Assembly (NCBI GenBank): GCA_964651245.1
Contig: CAZYVI010000005.1
Span: 1-64,000, forward strand
Origin: Avedoeria sp964651245
GTDB lineage: Bacteria > Chloroflexota > Anaerolineae > Epilineales > Epilineaceae
Length of the DNA: 64,000 bases
Direction: 5' to 3'
Made by a program: the position numbers and the translations under genes. Shown here in pieces: positions 37,147 through 46,900 of the stretch. The notes under the pieces were generated by a model. It ran no database searches. It had not been told where the DNA came from and was given only the letters and a program-made list of their open reading frames with translations. Each line of letters opens with the position of its first letter. Position 1 is the first letter of the stretch.

Positions 37147-39528
37147 GTGCCCACCCCCGATCCGCCCACCGCCGGCGCGCCCGACCCGATCCTGTTCGGT
37201 TGGGACCCGACCCCCGGCATCGTCTCGGTCTGGGCCGATCGCGACGGGCAGGCCGTGGTCTGGCGGCGCGTCGACGGGCGGCTGGTGTGCGAGCGCGAGC
37301 GCTACCGGCCGTGGCTGTTCGCGGCGCACCGCGACGACGTCGACGCCGCGGGCGGCGCGCGCGTCGAGGTCCGGACCCTGGACGGTCCGCCCGCGTCGTA
37401 CCGCTACCTGCTCACCGCCGACAGCGGGCGCGCCCTCGAGCAGGCGATCCTGGCCGGGGCGGCGCGCCGCTCCGGGGGGCGCGGGCGGCCGGAGGGCGGG
37501 CTGCGGGGGCTGGACGGCTACTACCGCGTCGGGCCGGTCGAGCAGTACCTGATGCAGACCGGGCGGGTCTACTTCCGGGGCCTGGCCTACGGCGACCTGC
37601 ACCGGCTCCAATTCGATCTCGAGACGACGTCGCTCGATCCGGCGCAGGGTCGGATCTTCCTCGTCGCGCTGCGCGACAGCCGCGGCCTGGCGGCGACGAT
37701 CGAGGCGCCCGATGCGCGCGACGAGCGCCGCCTGATCGCGGACCTCTGCGACGCCGTCCGGGCGCGCGACCCCGACGTGATCGAGAACCACAACCTGATG
37801 GGGTTCGACCTGCCGTTCCTCGAGGCGCGGGCGGCGGCGCTGGGGGTGCCGCTGGCGCTGGGCCGCTCGGGCGGGCCGACGCGGCTGGCGCGCCAACCCG
37901 AGCCGCCGGCGGACGGCCGGCGCGGGCGCCGGACGCCGCGCTACACCTTGGCCGGGCGCGAGCTCATCGACACGCTGGACGCCGTGCGGCGCCACGACTT
38001 CGTGGCCCGCGACCTGCCGAGCCACGGCCTCAAGGACGTCGCGCGGCACTTCGGCGTGGCGTCGCCGGACCGGACCTACGTGCCGGGCCGCGAGGTCCAT
38101 GCCGTCTACCGCGCCGATCCCGAGCGGATCCGGCGCTACGCGCTGGACGACGTGGCCGAGGTCGACCACCTGTCGCAGCGGCTCATGGGGGCGGCGTTCG
38201 CCCTGGCCGGCATGGCGCCGCGGCGCTACGAGCAGTTGGCGACGGCCGGCCCGGCGACCGGGATCCTCGAGCCGATCCTGGTGCGGGCCTACCTGCGCGC
38301 TGGGGCGGCGCCGCCCTACGGCGCGTCGCGCGGCGAGGAGGCGCTGGCCGGCCACGTCGGCGGCGCCGTCCGTCTCTACGCCGCGGGCGTCGCCGAGCAC
38401 GTCGTCAAGGTCGACGTGGCCTCGATGTACCCCTCCATCATGCGCGCCTTCGGTATCGGGCCGGCGTGCGACCGGCTGGGGGCGCTGCTGCACGTCGTCG
38501 ACCGGATGACGGCGCTGCGGCTGGTCCACAAGGACGCGCTGCGCGCCGCGGCGCCGGGCTCGCTGGCGCGCGGCCACCACGACGCCATGCAGGCGGCGAT
38601 GAAGCTGCTGGTCAACAGCGCCTACGGCTACCTGGCGGCCGGCTCGCTGGCGCTGTTCGCCGACCGCCGCGCCGCTGACGCGATCACCGGCCGCGGGCGC
38701 GCGGTCCTCGGCCAGGTCGTCGAGGATCTGCGGGCGCGCGGCATGGCGCTGCTCGAGGCCGACACCGACGGCGTGTTCTTCGCCGCACCGCCCGCCTGGA
38801 CCGAGGCCGACGAGCGGGCGCTGGTGGCCGACGTGGCGCGGGCGCTGCCCGATGGGATCCGGCTGGAGTACGAGGGCCGCTACCGGGCGATGCTGAGCCA
38901 CGAGGTCAAGAACTACGCGCTCTTGACGTACGGCGGCGACCTCGTCGTGCGCGGCGGGGCGCTGCGCTCGAGCCGGTCGGAACCCTACGGCGAGCGCTTC
39001 CTGCGCCGGGCGCTGGCCGCGCTCCTGACCGGCGACGTGCCGGGCGTCCACGCCGCGTTCCGGGCGACGGTCGACGCCGTGACGACCCGCCGGCTGCCGG
39101 CCGCCGACGTGGCGACGCGGGTGCGCCTGACGAAGACGCCGTCGGCCTACCGGGCGGCGCGCGACGGCCACCGCGAGCCGGCCTACGAGGCGCTGCTGGC
39201 CGCCGGCCGCGACGACTGGTCGCCCGGCGAGCGGGTGCGGTGCTACCGCGCCCAAGGCGGCGGCTACGTCTGGCTGCCCGACGCCGACGGCGCGGCCGCG
39301 GACAGCCACGCCGCCGCGGCCGCGCTGGCCGAGCGGCGCGACGACCGGCGCGACTACGACGTGGGGTGGTACGTGCAGGCGCTGGTGACGTCCTACGCCG
39401 GCCGGCTCAAGAAGGCTTTCGCGCCCGACGACTTCGCCCAGCTGTTCCGCATCGACGGCCAGCGGGGGCTGTTCGACCGGGCGGTGGAGGAGATCGAGCC
39501 GCGGTGGGTGCGGTGCGGGGATCCCTGA
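37147..39528 (+). CDS. polB: family B DNA polymerase
   Basis: The 793-residue protein has the 3'-5' exonuclease motifs (Exo I FDLETTSLD at Asp157; Exo II ENHNLMGFDLPFL; Exo III YALDDVAEVDHL) and polymerase motifs A (DVASMYPSIM, Asp423), B (KLLVNSAYGYL) and C (DTDGVFF, Asp539/541). All catalytic acidic residues are present, so it should be proofreading-competent. Length matches Pol II (783 residues in E. coli). A repair or lesion-bypass role is likely; replication would use DnaE. It stands alone with a leaderless promoter. Confidence 0.92.
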   Translation: MPTPDPPTAGAPDPILFGWDPTPGIVSVWADRDGQAVVWRRVDGRLVCERERYRPWLFAAHRDDVDAAGGARVEVRTLDGPPASYRYLLTADSGRALEQAILAGAARRSGGRGRPEGGLRGLDGYYRVGPVEQYLMQTGRVYFRGLAYGDLHRLQFDLETTSLDPAQGRIFLVALRDSRGLAATIEAPDARDERRLIADLCDAVRARDPDVIENHNLMGFDLPFLEARAAALGVPLALGRSGGPTRLARQPEPPADGRRGRRTPRYTLAGRELIDTLDAVRRHDFVARDLPSHGLKDVARHFGVASPDRTYVPGREVHAVYRADPERIRRYALDDVAEVDHLSQRLMGAAFALAGMAPRRYEQLATAGPATGILEPILVRAYLRAGAAPPYGASRGEEALAGHVGGAVRLYAAGVAEHVVKVDVASMYPSIMRAFGIGPACDRLGALLHVVDRMTALRLVHKDALRAAAPGSLARGHHDAMQAAMKLLVNSAYGYLAAGSLALFADRRAADAITGRGRAVLGQVVEDLRARGMALLEADTDGVFFAAPPAWTEADERALVADVARALPDGIRLEYEGRYRAMLSHEVKNYALLTYGGDLVVRGGALRSSRSEPYGERFLRRALAALLTGDVPGVHAAFRATVDAVTTRRLPAADVATRVRLTKTPSAYRAARDGHREPAYEALLAAGRDDWSPGERVRCYRAQGGGYVWLPDADGAAADSHAAAAALAERRDDRRDYDVGWYVQALVTSYAGRLKKAFAPDDFAQLFRIDGQRGLFDRAVEEIEPRWVRCGDP

Positions 39529-39530
39529 AA

Positions 39531-39566
39531 ATCCTCCATTGACCGGAGGATCTTCCGGGATATGAT
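39531..39566 (+). promoter_or_regulatory. promoter with overlapping inverted repeat before the DUF4143 ATPase gene
   Basis: TTGACC (39539-39544), a 16-bp spacer and TATGAT (39561-39566) are followed by six bases and ATG (39573): a leaderless start. ATCCTCC (39531-39537) and GGAGGAT (39545-39551) form a 7-bp inverted repeat across the -35 box, a plausible operator, or polB terminator stem. Confidence 0.6.
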
Positions 39567-39572
39567 GTCTGA

Positions 39573-40739
39573 ATGCTGCCAAGACCTGCGGTCCTCGCGC
39601 GCATCCGGTCGGCGTTTCGGGTTCATCCGGTCGTCGGCCTGCTGGGCCCGCGCCAGTGCGGGAAGACGACGCTGGCGCGCCAGATCGCGGCCACCGAGCC
39701 GAGCACCTACTTCGACCTCGAGGATCCGCGCGACGTCGGTGCGCTGTCGGCGCCGATGACCGTCCTCGAGGGGTTGTCGGGTCTGGTGATCATCGACGAG
39801 GTCCAGCGGAAGCCGGAGCTGATGGCGCTCGTGCGCGTTCTGGTGGACCGTGCCGACAATGACGCGCGCTTCCTGCTCCTCGGGTCGGCCTCCCCACACT
39901 TGATGAAGGGTGCATCGGAGTCACTGGCCGGGCGGATCGGGTTTGTCGACCTTTCGGGGTTCGACCTCGACGAGGTCGGCACGGACCAACTGGCCACGCT
40001 GTGGCTGCGCGGCGGCTATCCGCGCGCCTTCCTGGCCGACGACGATGTGGCGAGCATGGCGTGGCGAAGTGCGTTCGTTCGGACGTTCCTCGAGCGCGAC
40101 ATTCCCCAACTGGGGATCACCGTGCCGGCCGAGACGCTGCGGCGGTTCTGGACGATGATCGCCCACTTTCATGGCCAGGTCTGGAACGCCGCCGAGCTGG
40201 CGCGCTCGCTCGGATCAGGCGAGGGCGCCGTCCGCCGCTACCTCGACATCTTGGCCGGCGCCTACATGGTGCGCGTCCTGCCGCCGTGGTTTGAGAACAT
40301 CGCCAAGCGGCAGGTCCGCTCGCCGAAAGTCTACCTGCGCGACAGCGGGCTCCTCCATACGCTGCTCCAGCTCACCACCGCCGCCGACGTGCACGCCCAT
40401 CCCAAGCTCGGCGCCTCGTGGGAGGGCTTTGCGCTCGAGCAGGTCGTCGGTCTGTTCGACACCCGCGACGCCTACTTCTGGGCCAGCCACTCCGGCGCCG
40501 AGCTCGACCTGCTCGTCTTGGCGCACGGTCGGCGCTACGGGTTCGAGTTCAAGTTCACCGACGCGCCCCGCGCGACGCGCGCGATGCACATCGCCCGCGA
40601 CGACCTCGGGCTGGCGCACCTCTGGGTCGTCTACCCCGGCGGGCGGGCGTACGGGCTCGGCGACCGGCTGTCGGCCGCGCCGGCGGCAGCGATCGGGGAG
40701 CTGGTAAGGGGATTGGGGGGGGGCGGGGGCGGGGGCTGA
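39573..40739 (+). CDS. AAA_14/DUF4143 ATPase
   Basis: The 388-residue protein has Walker A GPRQCGKTT (25-33), Walker B LVIIDEVQRKPEL, a sensor LLLGSAS and a C-terminal DUF4143 domain (about 200-370) with YMVRVLPPWFENIAKRQVRSPKVYLRDSGLLH and a nuclease-like GFEFKFTDAPR segment. This large prokaryotic family has ill-defined roles; membership in stress or mobile loci is common. The C-terminus ends in a Gly run encoded by a G-tract. Confidence 0.85.
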   Translation: MLPRPAVLARIRSAFRVHPVVGLLGPRQCGKTTLARQIAATEPSTYFDLEDPRDVGALSAPMTVLEGLSGLVIIDEVQRKPELMALVRVLVDRADNDARFLLLGSASPHLMKGASESLAGRIGFVDLSGFDLDEVGTDQLATLWLRGGYPRAFLADDDVASMAWRSAFVRTFLERDIPQLGITVPAETLRRFWTMIAHFHGQVWNAAELARSLGSGEGAVRRYLDILAGAYMVRVLPPWFENIAKRQVRSPKVYLRDSGLLHTLLQLTTAADVHAHPKLGASWEGFALEQVVGLFDTRDAYFWASHSGAELDLLVLAHGRRYGFEFKFTDAPRATRAMHIARDDLGLAHLWVVYPGGRAYGLGDRLSAAPAAAIGELVRGLGGGGGGG

Positions 40740-40772
40740 GGCAGCGAGGGTTGACGATCGGCCGCCGTCGCC

Positions 40773-40800
40773 TTGACACGCGGCCAACTCCGGCCACAAT
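40773..40800 (+). promoter_or_regulatory. promoter of nrfHA
   Basis: A consensus TTGACA (40773-40778), a 16-bp spacer and CACAAT (40795-40800) lie 51 bp before the nrfH GTG. A short CCCGC/GCGGG inverted repeat follows in the leader. I see no clear FNR or NsrR site. Confidence 0.6.
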
Positions 40801-40851
40801 GCCGACCCGCCGCGCGGGCGGCCCAAACGCGCCAACAGGACGTCATCAGCC

Positions 40852-41325
40852 GTGCGTGTGATCATCGTCGGCAGCTTGATCGTGGCGGTCGCGCTGGGCC
40901 TGGCGGGGGGGTTGGGGGGCTACACGTTCTGGTACGCCCAGGGCGCGTCCTACCTGAAGAACGACCCCGAGGCCTGCGCCAACTGCCATGTGATGCGCGA
41001 CCAGCTCAACGGCTGGAGCCGCGGCTCGCACCACGCCGTGGCCACCTGCAACGACTGCCACACGCCCCACGACTTCGCGGGCAAGTGGCTGGCCAAGGCG
41101 TCCAACGGCTACCACCACTCGCTGGCCTTCACCACCGGCGACTTCCACGAGCCCATCCAGATCAAGCCCGCCAACCGCGCCGTGACCGAAGCGGCCTGCC
41201 GCACCTGCCACGCCCCGATCGTGCAGGGCATCGACCCGTTCGGCGATGTCCACGGCGGGTCGGGCGGAACGCCCGGCCACGAGCCCCTGGCCTGCCTGCA
41301 CTGCCACGCCGGCGTCGGCCATTGA
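40852..41325 (+). CDS. nrfH: NrfH-type tetraheme quinol dehydrogenase
   Basis: The 157-residue protein has one N-terminal membrane helix (about 3-28) and four CxxCH heme sites (CANCH, CNDCH, CRTCH, CLHCH), the NapC/NrfH plan. It oxidises menaquinol and feeds NrfA, encoded 62 bp downstream. It starts with GTG; an AGGA lies about 11 bp upstream. Confidence 0.93.
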   Translation: MRVIIVGSLIVAVALGLAGGLGGYTFWYAQGASYLKNDPEACANCHVMRDQLNGWSRGSHHAVATCNDCHTPHDFAGKWLAKASNGYHHSLAFTTGDFHEPIQIKPANRAVTEAACRTCHAPIVQGIDPFGDVHGGSGGTPGHEPLACLHCHAGVGH

Positions 41326-41387
41326 GCCGGCGGGTGAAGATGTCGCGCACCTGCCCCGTTCCCGCGAAGCCCCACGAGCGATAGCCC

Positions 41388-42833
41388 ATGAGCGAGCCCA
41401 ACCCGAGCCCGGTGTCCCCGCCCGCCCCGGATCGCACCCGGAGGCGCACGATCGTCTGGATCGCAACGGCGGCCGTGGCCGCGGTGGCGGCGGGCTTCGT
41501 GCTGACCGCCCTCCTGGTGAACATCCTCGAGCGCCGGCAGGAGGCCCGCAACCCGTTCTACCGGGTGGTGGAGATCGACGACGACACGGCCGACCCCGCG
41601 ATCTGGGGCAAGAACTTCCCGTTGCAGTACGACGGCTACCGCCGCACGGTGGACCAGCAGCGCACCCGCTACGGCGGCAGCGAGGCCCTGCCGCGCACGC
41701 CCAGCGAGGCCGACCCGCGCTCGGTGGTCTCGCAGAGCAAGCTGGAGGAGGACGGGCGGCTGAAGCGGATGTGGGCCGGCTATGGCTTCAGCGTCGACTT
41801 CCGCGAGGAGCGCGGGCACGCGTTCATGCTCGAAGACCAGACCTACACCGGGCGGCAGGGCAAGCCGCAGCCGGGCGCGTGCGCCAACTGCCACGCGTCC
41901 ACGTACCTGACGATGAAGGCGCTGGGCGGGGGCGACATCGAGAAGGGCTTCGACGCGATGAACCCGATGCCCTACTTCGAGGTCCGCGAGCAGCTCGAGC
42001 ACCCGGTGGGCTGCATCGACTGCCACGACGCCGAGACGATGGCGCTGCGGATCACCCGGCCCGCCTTCGCCCGCGGCATCGCCCGCGCCAAGGCGGCCGA
42101 GGGAATCGCGGGATACGACGTCCACCGCGACGCGACGCGCCAGGAGATGCGCAGCTATGTCTGCGCCCAGTGCCACGTGGAGTACTACTTCAAGGGCGAG
42201 GGCAAGGAGCTCACGTTCCCCTGGGACAACGGCCTGCGGGCCGACGAGATCCTGGCCTACTACGACGAGGTGGGCCACAAGGACTGGGAGCACCAGGAGA
42301 CCGGGGCGCCGGCGCTCAAGGCCCAGCATCCCGAGTTCGAGCTGTGGAGCCAGGGCATCCACGCCGCCAACGGGGTGGCCTGCGCCGACTGCCACATGCC
42401 CTACACGCGGCAGGGGGCGCTGAAGATCAGCGACCACCACATCCGCAGCCCGCTGCTCAACGTGAACAACGCCTGCCAGACCTGCCACCAGGTGCCCGAG
42501 GCGGAGCTGGTGGCGCGGGTGCTGACGATCCAGGACCGCCACTTCGAGCTGCGCAACCTGGCCATGGACGCCCTGATCGACCTGATCGACGGCCAAGCCG
42601 CGGCCAAGGCGGCCGGCGCCGGAGACGAGGCGCTGGCCGCGGCGCGCGACCACCAGCGCCGGGCCCAGTTCTACCTGGACTTCGCCGAGGCCGAGAACTC
42701 CACCGGCTTCCACGCCGACCAAGAGGGCGCCCGCATCCTGGGCCTCTCGCTGGACCACGCGCGGCAGGGCTGGATGGCGCTGCCGGCGGAGGGGCAGGTG
42801 CGGGGGGCGGAGGAGGGTGAGGGGGGGCGGTAG
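41388..42833 (+). CDS. nrfA: pentaheme ammonia-forming nitrite reductase with CxxCH at heme 1
   Basis: The 481-residue protein has a membrane anchor or uncleaved signal (22-45) and five heme sites: CANCH (165), CIDCH (209), CAQCH (259), CADCH (332) and CQTCH (363). The first, catalytic, site is CxxCH instead of the CxxCK of E. coli, so the active heme would have His in place of the Lys ligand, as in some other NrfA proteins. The catalytic Tyr (VEYYF) and His (QHPEFELWSQGIH) regions are intact. It reduces nitrite to ammonia outside the membrane with NrfH. Confidence 0.92.
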   Translation: MSEPNPSPVSPPAPDRTRRRTIVWIATAAVAAVAAGFVLTALLVNILERRQEARNPFYRVVEIDDDTADPAIWGKNFPLQYDGYRRTVDQQRTRYGGSEALPRTPSEADPRSVVSQSKLEEDGRLKRMWAGYGFSVDFREERGHAFMLEDQTYTGRQGKPQPGACANCHASTYLTMKALGGGDIEKGFDAMNPMPYFEVREQLEHPVGCIDCHDAETMALRITRPAFARGIARAKAAEGIAGYDVHRDATRQEMRSYVCAQCHVEYYFKGEGKELTFPWDNGLRADEILAYYDEVGHKDWEHQETGAPALKAQHPEFELWSQGIHAANGVACADCHMPYTRQGALKISDHHIRSPLLNVNNACQTCHQVPEAELVARVLTIQDRHFELRNLAMDALIDLIDGQAAAKAAGAGDEALAAARDHQRRAQFYLDFAEAENSTGFHADQEGARILGLSLDHARQGWMALPAEGQVRGAEEGEGGR

Positions 42834-42952
42834 GGGAGGCGTGGCGGCGGCGCTGGCCGCGGTACTGGTCATGTTCCCGTCCAATCACCCTTTGCCCACG
42901 GCCACGACATGCCGCCCGCTGCACGACGTGGCGCCCGGCGGCAGCGCGGTGC

Positions 42953-42974
42953 TATGATGGCCATCTAGATGGCC
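42953..42974 (+). promoter_or_regulatory. -10 box abutting a 16-bp perfect palindrome (antitoxin operator)
   Basis: TATGAT (42953-42958) is followed directly by GGCCATCTAGATGGCC (42959-42974), a perfect palindrome that covers the expected transcription start, 25 bp before the Phd-like ATG. Such symmetry at the start site is typical of autoregulated toxin-antitoxin operons. Confidence 0.7.
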
Positions 42975-42999
42975 AGGAACGGGCCGTCGGGGAGGCGAG

Positions 43000-43275
43000 A
43001 TGCCGGGTCCGTATTCGGTCGCCGAGGCGAAGGACCAGCTCCCGCGGCTCGTGCACGAGGCGGAGGCGGGGGCCGTGGTGGAGATCACGCGCCGCGGTCG
43101 CGCCGTGGCGGTGCTGCTGTCGACCGACGCGTACGAACGGTTGACGACGCGGCCGGCGAGCCTGTGGCTGGGAATCCGCGAACTCCAGGCCGAGTACGCT
43201 GCGGTGCTGGCCGAGGGGGATGACCCGTTCGCCGACGTGCGCGATCCGTCGCCCGGTCGGGATGTCGAGTTGTGA
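43000..43275 (+). CDS. Phd/YefM-family antitoxin of a PIN toxin
   Basis: The 91-residue protein begins with the Phd-type fold (YSVAEAKDQLPRLVHEAEAG, VVEITRRGRAVAVLLSTDAYERL) and has an acidic C-terminal tail for toxin binding. A GGGGAGG ribosome-binding site precedes the ATG. The stop overlaps the toxin GTG (GTGA). It probably binds the palindrome upstream. Confidence 0.9.
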   Translation: MPGPYSVAEAKDQLPRLVHEAEAGAVVEITRRGRAVAVLLSTDAYERLTTRPASLWLGIRELQAEYAAVLAEGDDPFADVRDPSPGRDVEL

Positions 43276-43727
43276 GGCCGACGTTCCTGGTCGACACGAA
43301 TGTTCTCTCGCAGCCGGTCCGGCCCCGACCGCATCCCCACGCCCTGCGTCGTCTTCAGGTACACGAAGCCCAGGTTGCGACCGCCGGTCCCGTCTGGCAT
43401 GAGCTCGTGTTCGGCTGCCTCCGGCTGCCGCCGTCGACGCGGCGCACGGCCATCGAGCGCTACCTGTTCCACGTCGTCCAGCCAGCCGTGCCGATCCTGC
43501 CCTACGACGAGCGCGCGGCGGAGTGGCATGCCCATGAGCGGGCGCGGCTGGCGGCGCTCGGGCGGACGCCGTCGTTCGTCGACGGTCAGATCGCGGCGAT
43601 CGCGGCGGTGAACGGGCTGGTGGTGGCGACGGTGAACGCGGGGGACTTTCGCGGGTTCGAGGGGGTGGGGGTCGAGGATTGGGGGCGTGACGTGGACGAG
43701 GCCGCGCCGATCGAGGGGACGACATGA
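43272..43727 (+). CDS. vapC: PIN-domain toxin (VapC type)
   Basis: The 151-residue protein has the PIN acidic residues: Asp in FLVDTNVLSQ, Glu in WHELVFG, Asp in SFVDGQIAAIA and Asp in VNAGDF. VapC toxins are Mg2+-dependent RNases that cut tRNA or rRNA. It starts at the GTG overlapping the antitoxin stop. The final residues are extended relative to typical VapC. Confidence 0.9.
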   Translation: MRPTFLVDTNVLSQPVRPRPHPHALRRLQVHEAQVATAGPVWHELVFGCLRLPPSTRRTAIERYLFHVVQPAVPILPYDERAAEWHAHERARLAALGRTPSFVDGQIAAIAAVNGLVVATVNAGDFRGFEGVGVEDWGRDVDEAAPIEGTT

Positions 43728-43935
43728 CGCAGGGTCAGTTCGGTGCACCGGTCGTCGTCCGCCGAGGAACTCGTGCGCTGATCGCAGAGTGACCTTGCGG
43801 CGGAGACGCGCCTGACCGGAGTGGGGCGCTTCGCCTCGGACGCCGACCCGCCGGTGAGCCTGGCGCGCGAAGCGGAACCGGGCGTGGACGCATCAGACTC
43901 CGCTGGCGCTGCATCTCATTGCCGGCGGCGTTCGC

Positions 43936-46900
43936 TCACACTCCGGCAGCGTAGGTCAGATCGAACACCGTGTCCGTCAGCCAGCGCCGAAATGCGTCGT
44001 TGTCGCTGAACTGCTTGAACAACTCGGTGTCATCCCGCATCAGACCGATGATGACGCGCTGGAGCGCCTTGTCGTGCTCGATGCGGGCATTCTGCCGGTC
44101 CGAGTTGGCGCGCGCGTTGCGGAAGGCGGGATCCTCGGACACGCGCGGGGCGATCTCCTCGGCCACGCGGCGGGCGATGCGGTCGGCGTCACCGAATTGC
44201 GTTCCGAACTGATCGTTGAACATCTGAATGATGCTCGACAGTCGGTCCAGTTCGGGCTCCGGTCGCATTCCGGCACCGCTCGTCGGCACGGGTGCGATCT
44301 CGGCGTCGGCATCGGCAAGTTGGATGCGCATCACGGCGAGCTTCTCCGCGCGGTAGCTGTCCATATCGATCGCCTCGAGGATGCCCTTCGACAGGTCGGG
44401 CTCGACGGGCGCCGGAAGCTTGGGCACGAGGAAGGTCAGGAAGACCGAGAGGCGCTCCCACTCGGCGTTCGTGTACGGCAGGATCGACGCGAGGAATCCG
44501 TAGGTCCGCAGGAACGCCTTCGCCTGGCCCTTGAACTCCACCTGGGCGTCTTCGTCAAGGGCCTCCAAGTAGACCGCGACGCAGGCGTCGAGAATCGGGT
44601 CGAGGCGGTCTCGATCGGCGCCGTTCAGGTAACGCTCGACGAGCTCGACGACTTGGTCGGCGGCGTAGACCTGGTGGCCATCGAGTGTGGCCTTGAGGTC
44701 GTGGAGCTTGTTGGGGTCGGTCTCGTCGGCCAGGATCGTCGTGCGGTAGAAGTCGGCGAAGGCCTTCTCGATCGTGTCGGCGTCGTTCATGAAGTCGAGG
44801 ACGAAGACGTCGTGCTTCTTGGGGTGGGCGCGGTTCAGACGCGAGAGGGTCTGGACGGCCTTGATGCCCGAGAGCGTCTTGTCGACGTACATCGTGTGCA
44901 GAAGCGGCTCGTCGTAGCCGGTCTGGAACTTGTCGGCACAGATCAGGAATCGGTACGGGTCCTCCTGGATCCGGTCGGCGATCTTGCCCGACGGGAAGCC
45001 GTTGAGCGTGGCCTCGGTAACCTTGACACCGCCGAAGTCGTGTTCGCCCGAGAAGGCGACGATCGCCTGGTAGGGGCTCTTCCGCTCGGCCAGATAGTCG
45101 CGGAAGGCGTGGAAGTACTGGATCGCGCGCTCGATGCCGTTCGTGACGACCATCGCCCGGGCCTGGCCACCGATCTTGCCGAGGGCCACGACCTGCTCGT
45201 GGAAGTGGTCGACCATGATCTCGGCCTTGATACGGATGGCGTGTTCGTGGCCCTCGACGTAGCGTCGCAGCTTCTTCTTCGCGCGCTTCGTATCGAACTC
45301 GGGGTCGGCCTCGATCGTCTTCACGAGCCGGTAGTAACTGGCGACCGGGGCGTAGTGCTGCAGGACATCCAGGATGAAGCCCTCCTGGATCGCCTGCTTC
45401 ATCGTGTAGCTGTGGAACGGCAGGTGGCGGATCCGTCCGTCGGGCAGCGGATCGGGTGCACCGAAGATCTCAAGGGTCTTATTCTTGGGGGTGGCCGTGA
45501 AGGCGAAGTAGCTGGCGTTGGGCAGCAGCCGCTTGGCCTCGATGATCCGGTTGATGCGATCCTCGACCGTCTCGTCGTCCTCCTCGACACCGGCGATCGA
45601 CAGCGCCATGGACACCGCGGCCGATGTCCGCCCACCCTGGCTCGAGTGCGCTTCGTCGATAACGATGGCGAACCGGCGGCCGCGGTGTTCGCGGGCGTCG
45701 GCGATCTCGCCGAGGATGAAGGGGAACTTCTGGACGGTCGTGATGATGATCTTCTTGCCCTCGGCGATGAACCGCCGCAGGTCGCCCGACTGCTCGGCGT
45801 GCCCGACGGTGGCGCCGACCTGGGCGAACTGCTTGATCGTGTCCTTGATCTGCTGGTCGAGGATGCGGCGGTCGGTGACGACGATGATCGAGTCGAAGAC
45901 GTCGGCGCCGTCCGGATCGGCGGCGGGCTTGAGGCCGATGAGCTGGTGGGCCAGCCAGGCGATGGAGTTCGACTTGCCGCTGCCGGCCGAGTGCTGAATG
46001 AGGTAGCGCCGCCCGGCGCTGTAGAGTGCCGCGTCCGCGAGCAGGGCGCGGACGACGGCCAGCTGGTGGTAGCGGGGCCAGATCTGGATGGCACGCTTGC
46101 GGCCGGTCTTGTCGTCCTTGGTCTCGACCACCTGGGCGTAGTTCTCGAGGATGTCGGTGAAACCCGCCGGCGTGAGGATGTCCTTCCAGAGGTAGTCCGT
46201 CTTGAGCCCGCCCGGATTGGGTGGGTTGCCGGCGCCGTCGTTCCAGCCGCGGTTGAAGGGGAGGAACCACGAGTCCTTGCCCTTCAGGTGCGTGCAGAAA
46301 CGGACCTCGTGATCGTCGACGGCGAAGTGGACGACGCACCGGCCGAAGGCGAAGAGCGCTTCGCGCGGCTCGCGGTCGCGCATGTACTGCTGGACGGCGT
46401 CGGCGACGGTCTGCTTGGTGAGGCTGTTCTTCAGCTCGAACGTGGCCACTGGCAGGCCGTTGATGAAGAGGGCGATGTCGAGGGCAAGCTGTGTCTCGTC
46501 GCGGCTGTAGCGCAGCTGGCGCGTGACGCTGAAGCGGTTCGCGGCGTGCAAGGCGGTGGCGCGGGTGTTGCCGAGCGACGGCGTGCCGTAGAAGAGGTCG
46601 ATCGGGTGCGCCCCGTGCTTGAGCCCGTTGCGGAGGACGTCGATCGCGCCGCGCTTGGCGACCTCGCCCTGCAGCCGCGCGAGGAACTTGCGGCGCGTCG
46701 GGCCGTCCGCGTCGAGGTCGAGCGCCTCGGCGACGTCGGGCTGCGTGCCCCTCAGGAAGGCGCTGAGGTGCGCGAGGTCGACGCAGTGCTCGCGGTCGTA
46801 GTCCGTGGCCTGGCCGGCCAGCCAGCCGCTGCCGCCGTAGGTTGAGGGATCTTCGCGGACCGCAGTGGCCCGGCCGTCACCGGCAGGGATGGGATCACAG

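Noticed and set aside
44074..46845. 923-residue plus-strand ORF antisense to hsdR
   Set aside because: It is rich in Val/Asp/Gly/Arg from complementary codons, shows no motifs, and hsdR is clearly real.
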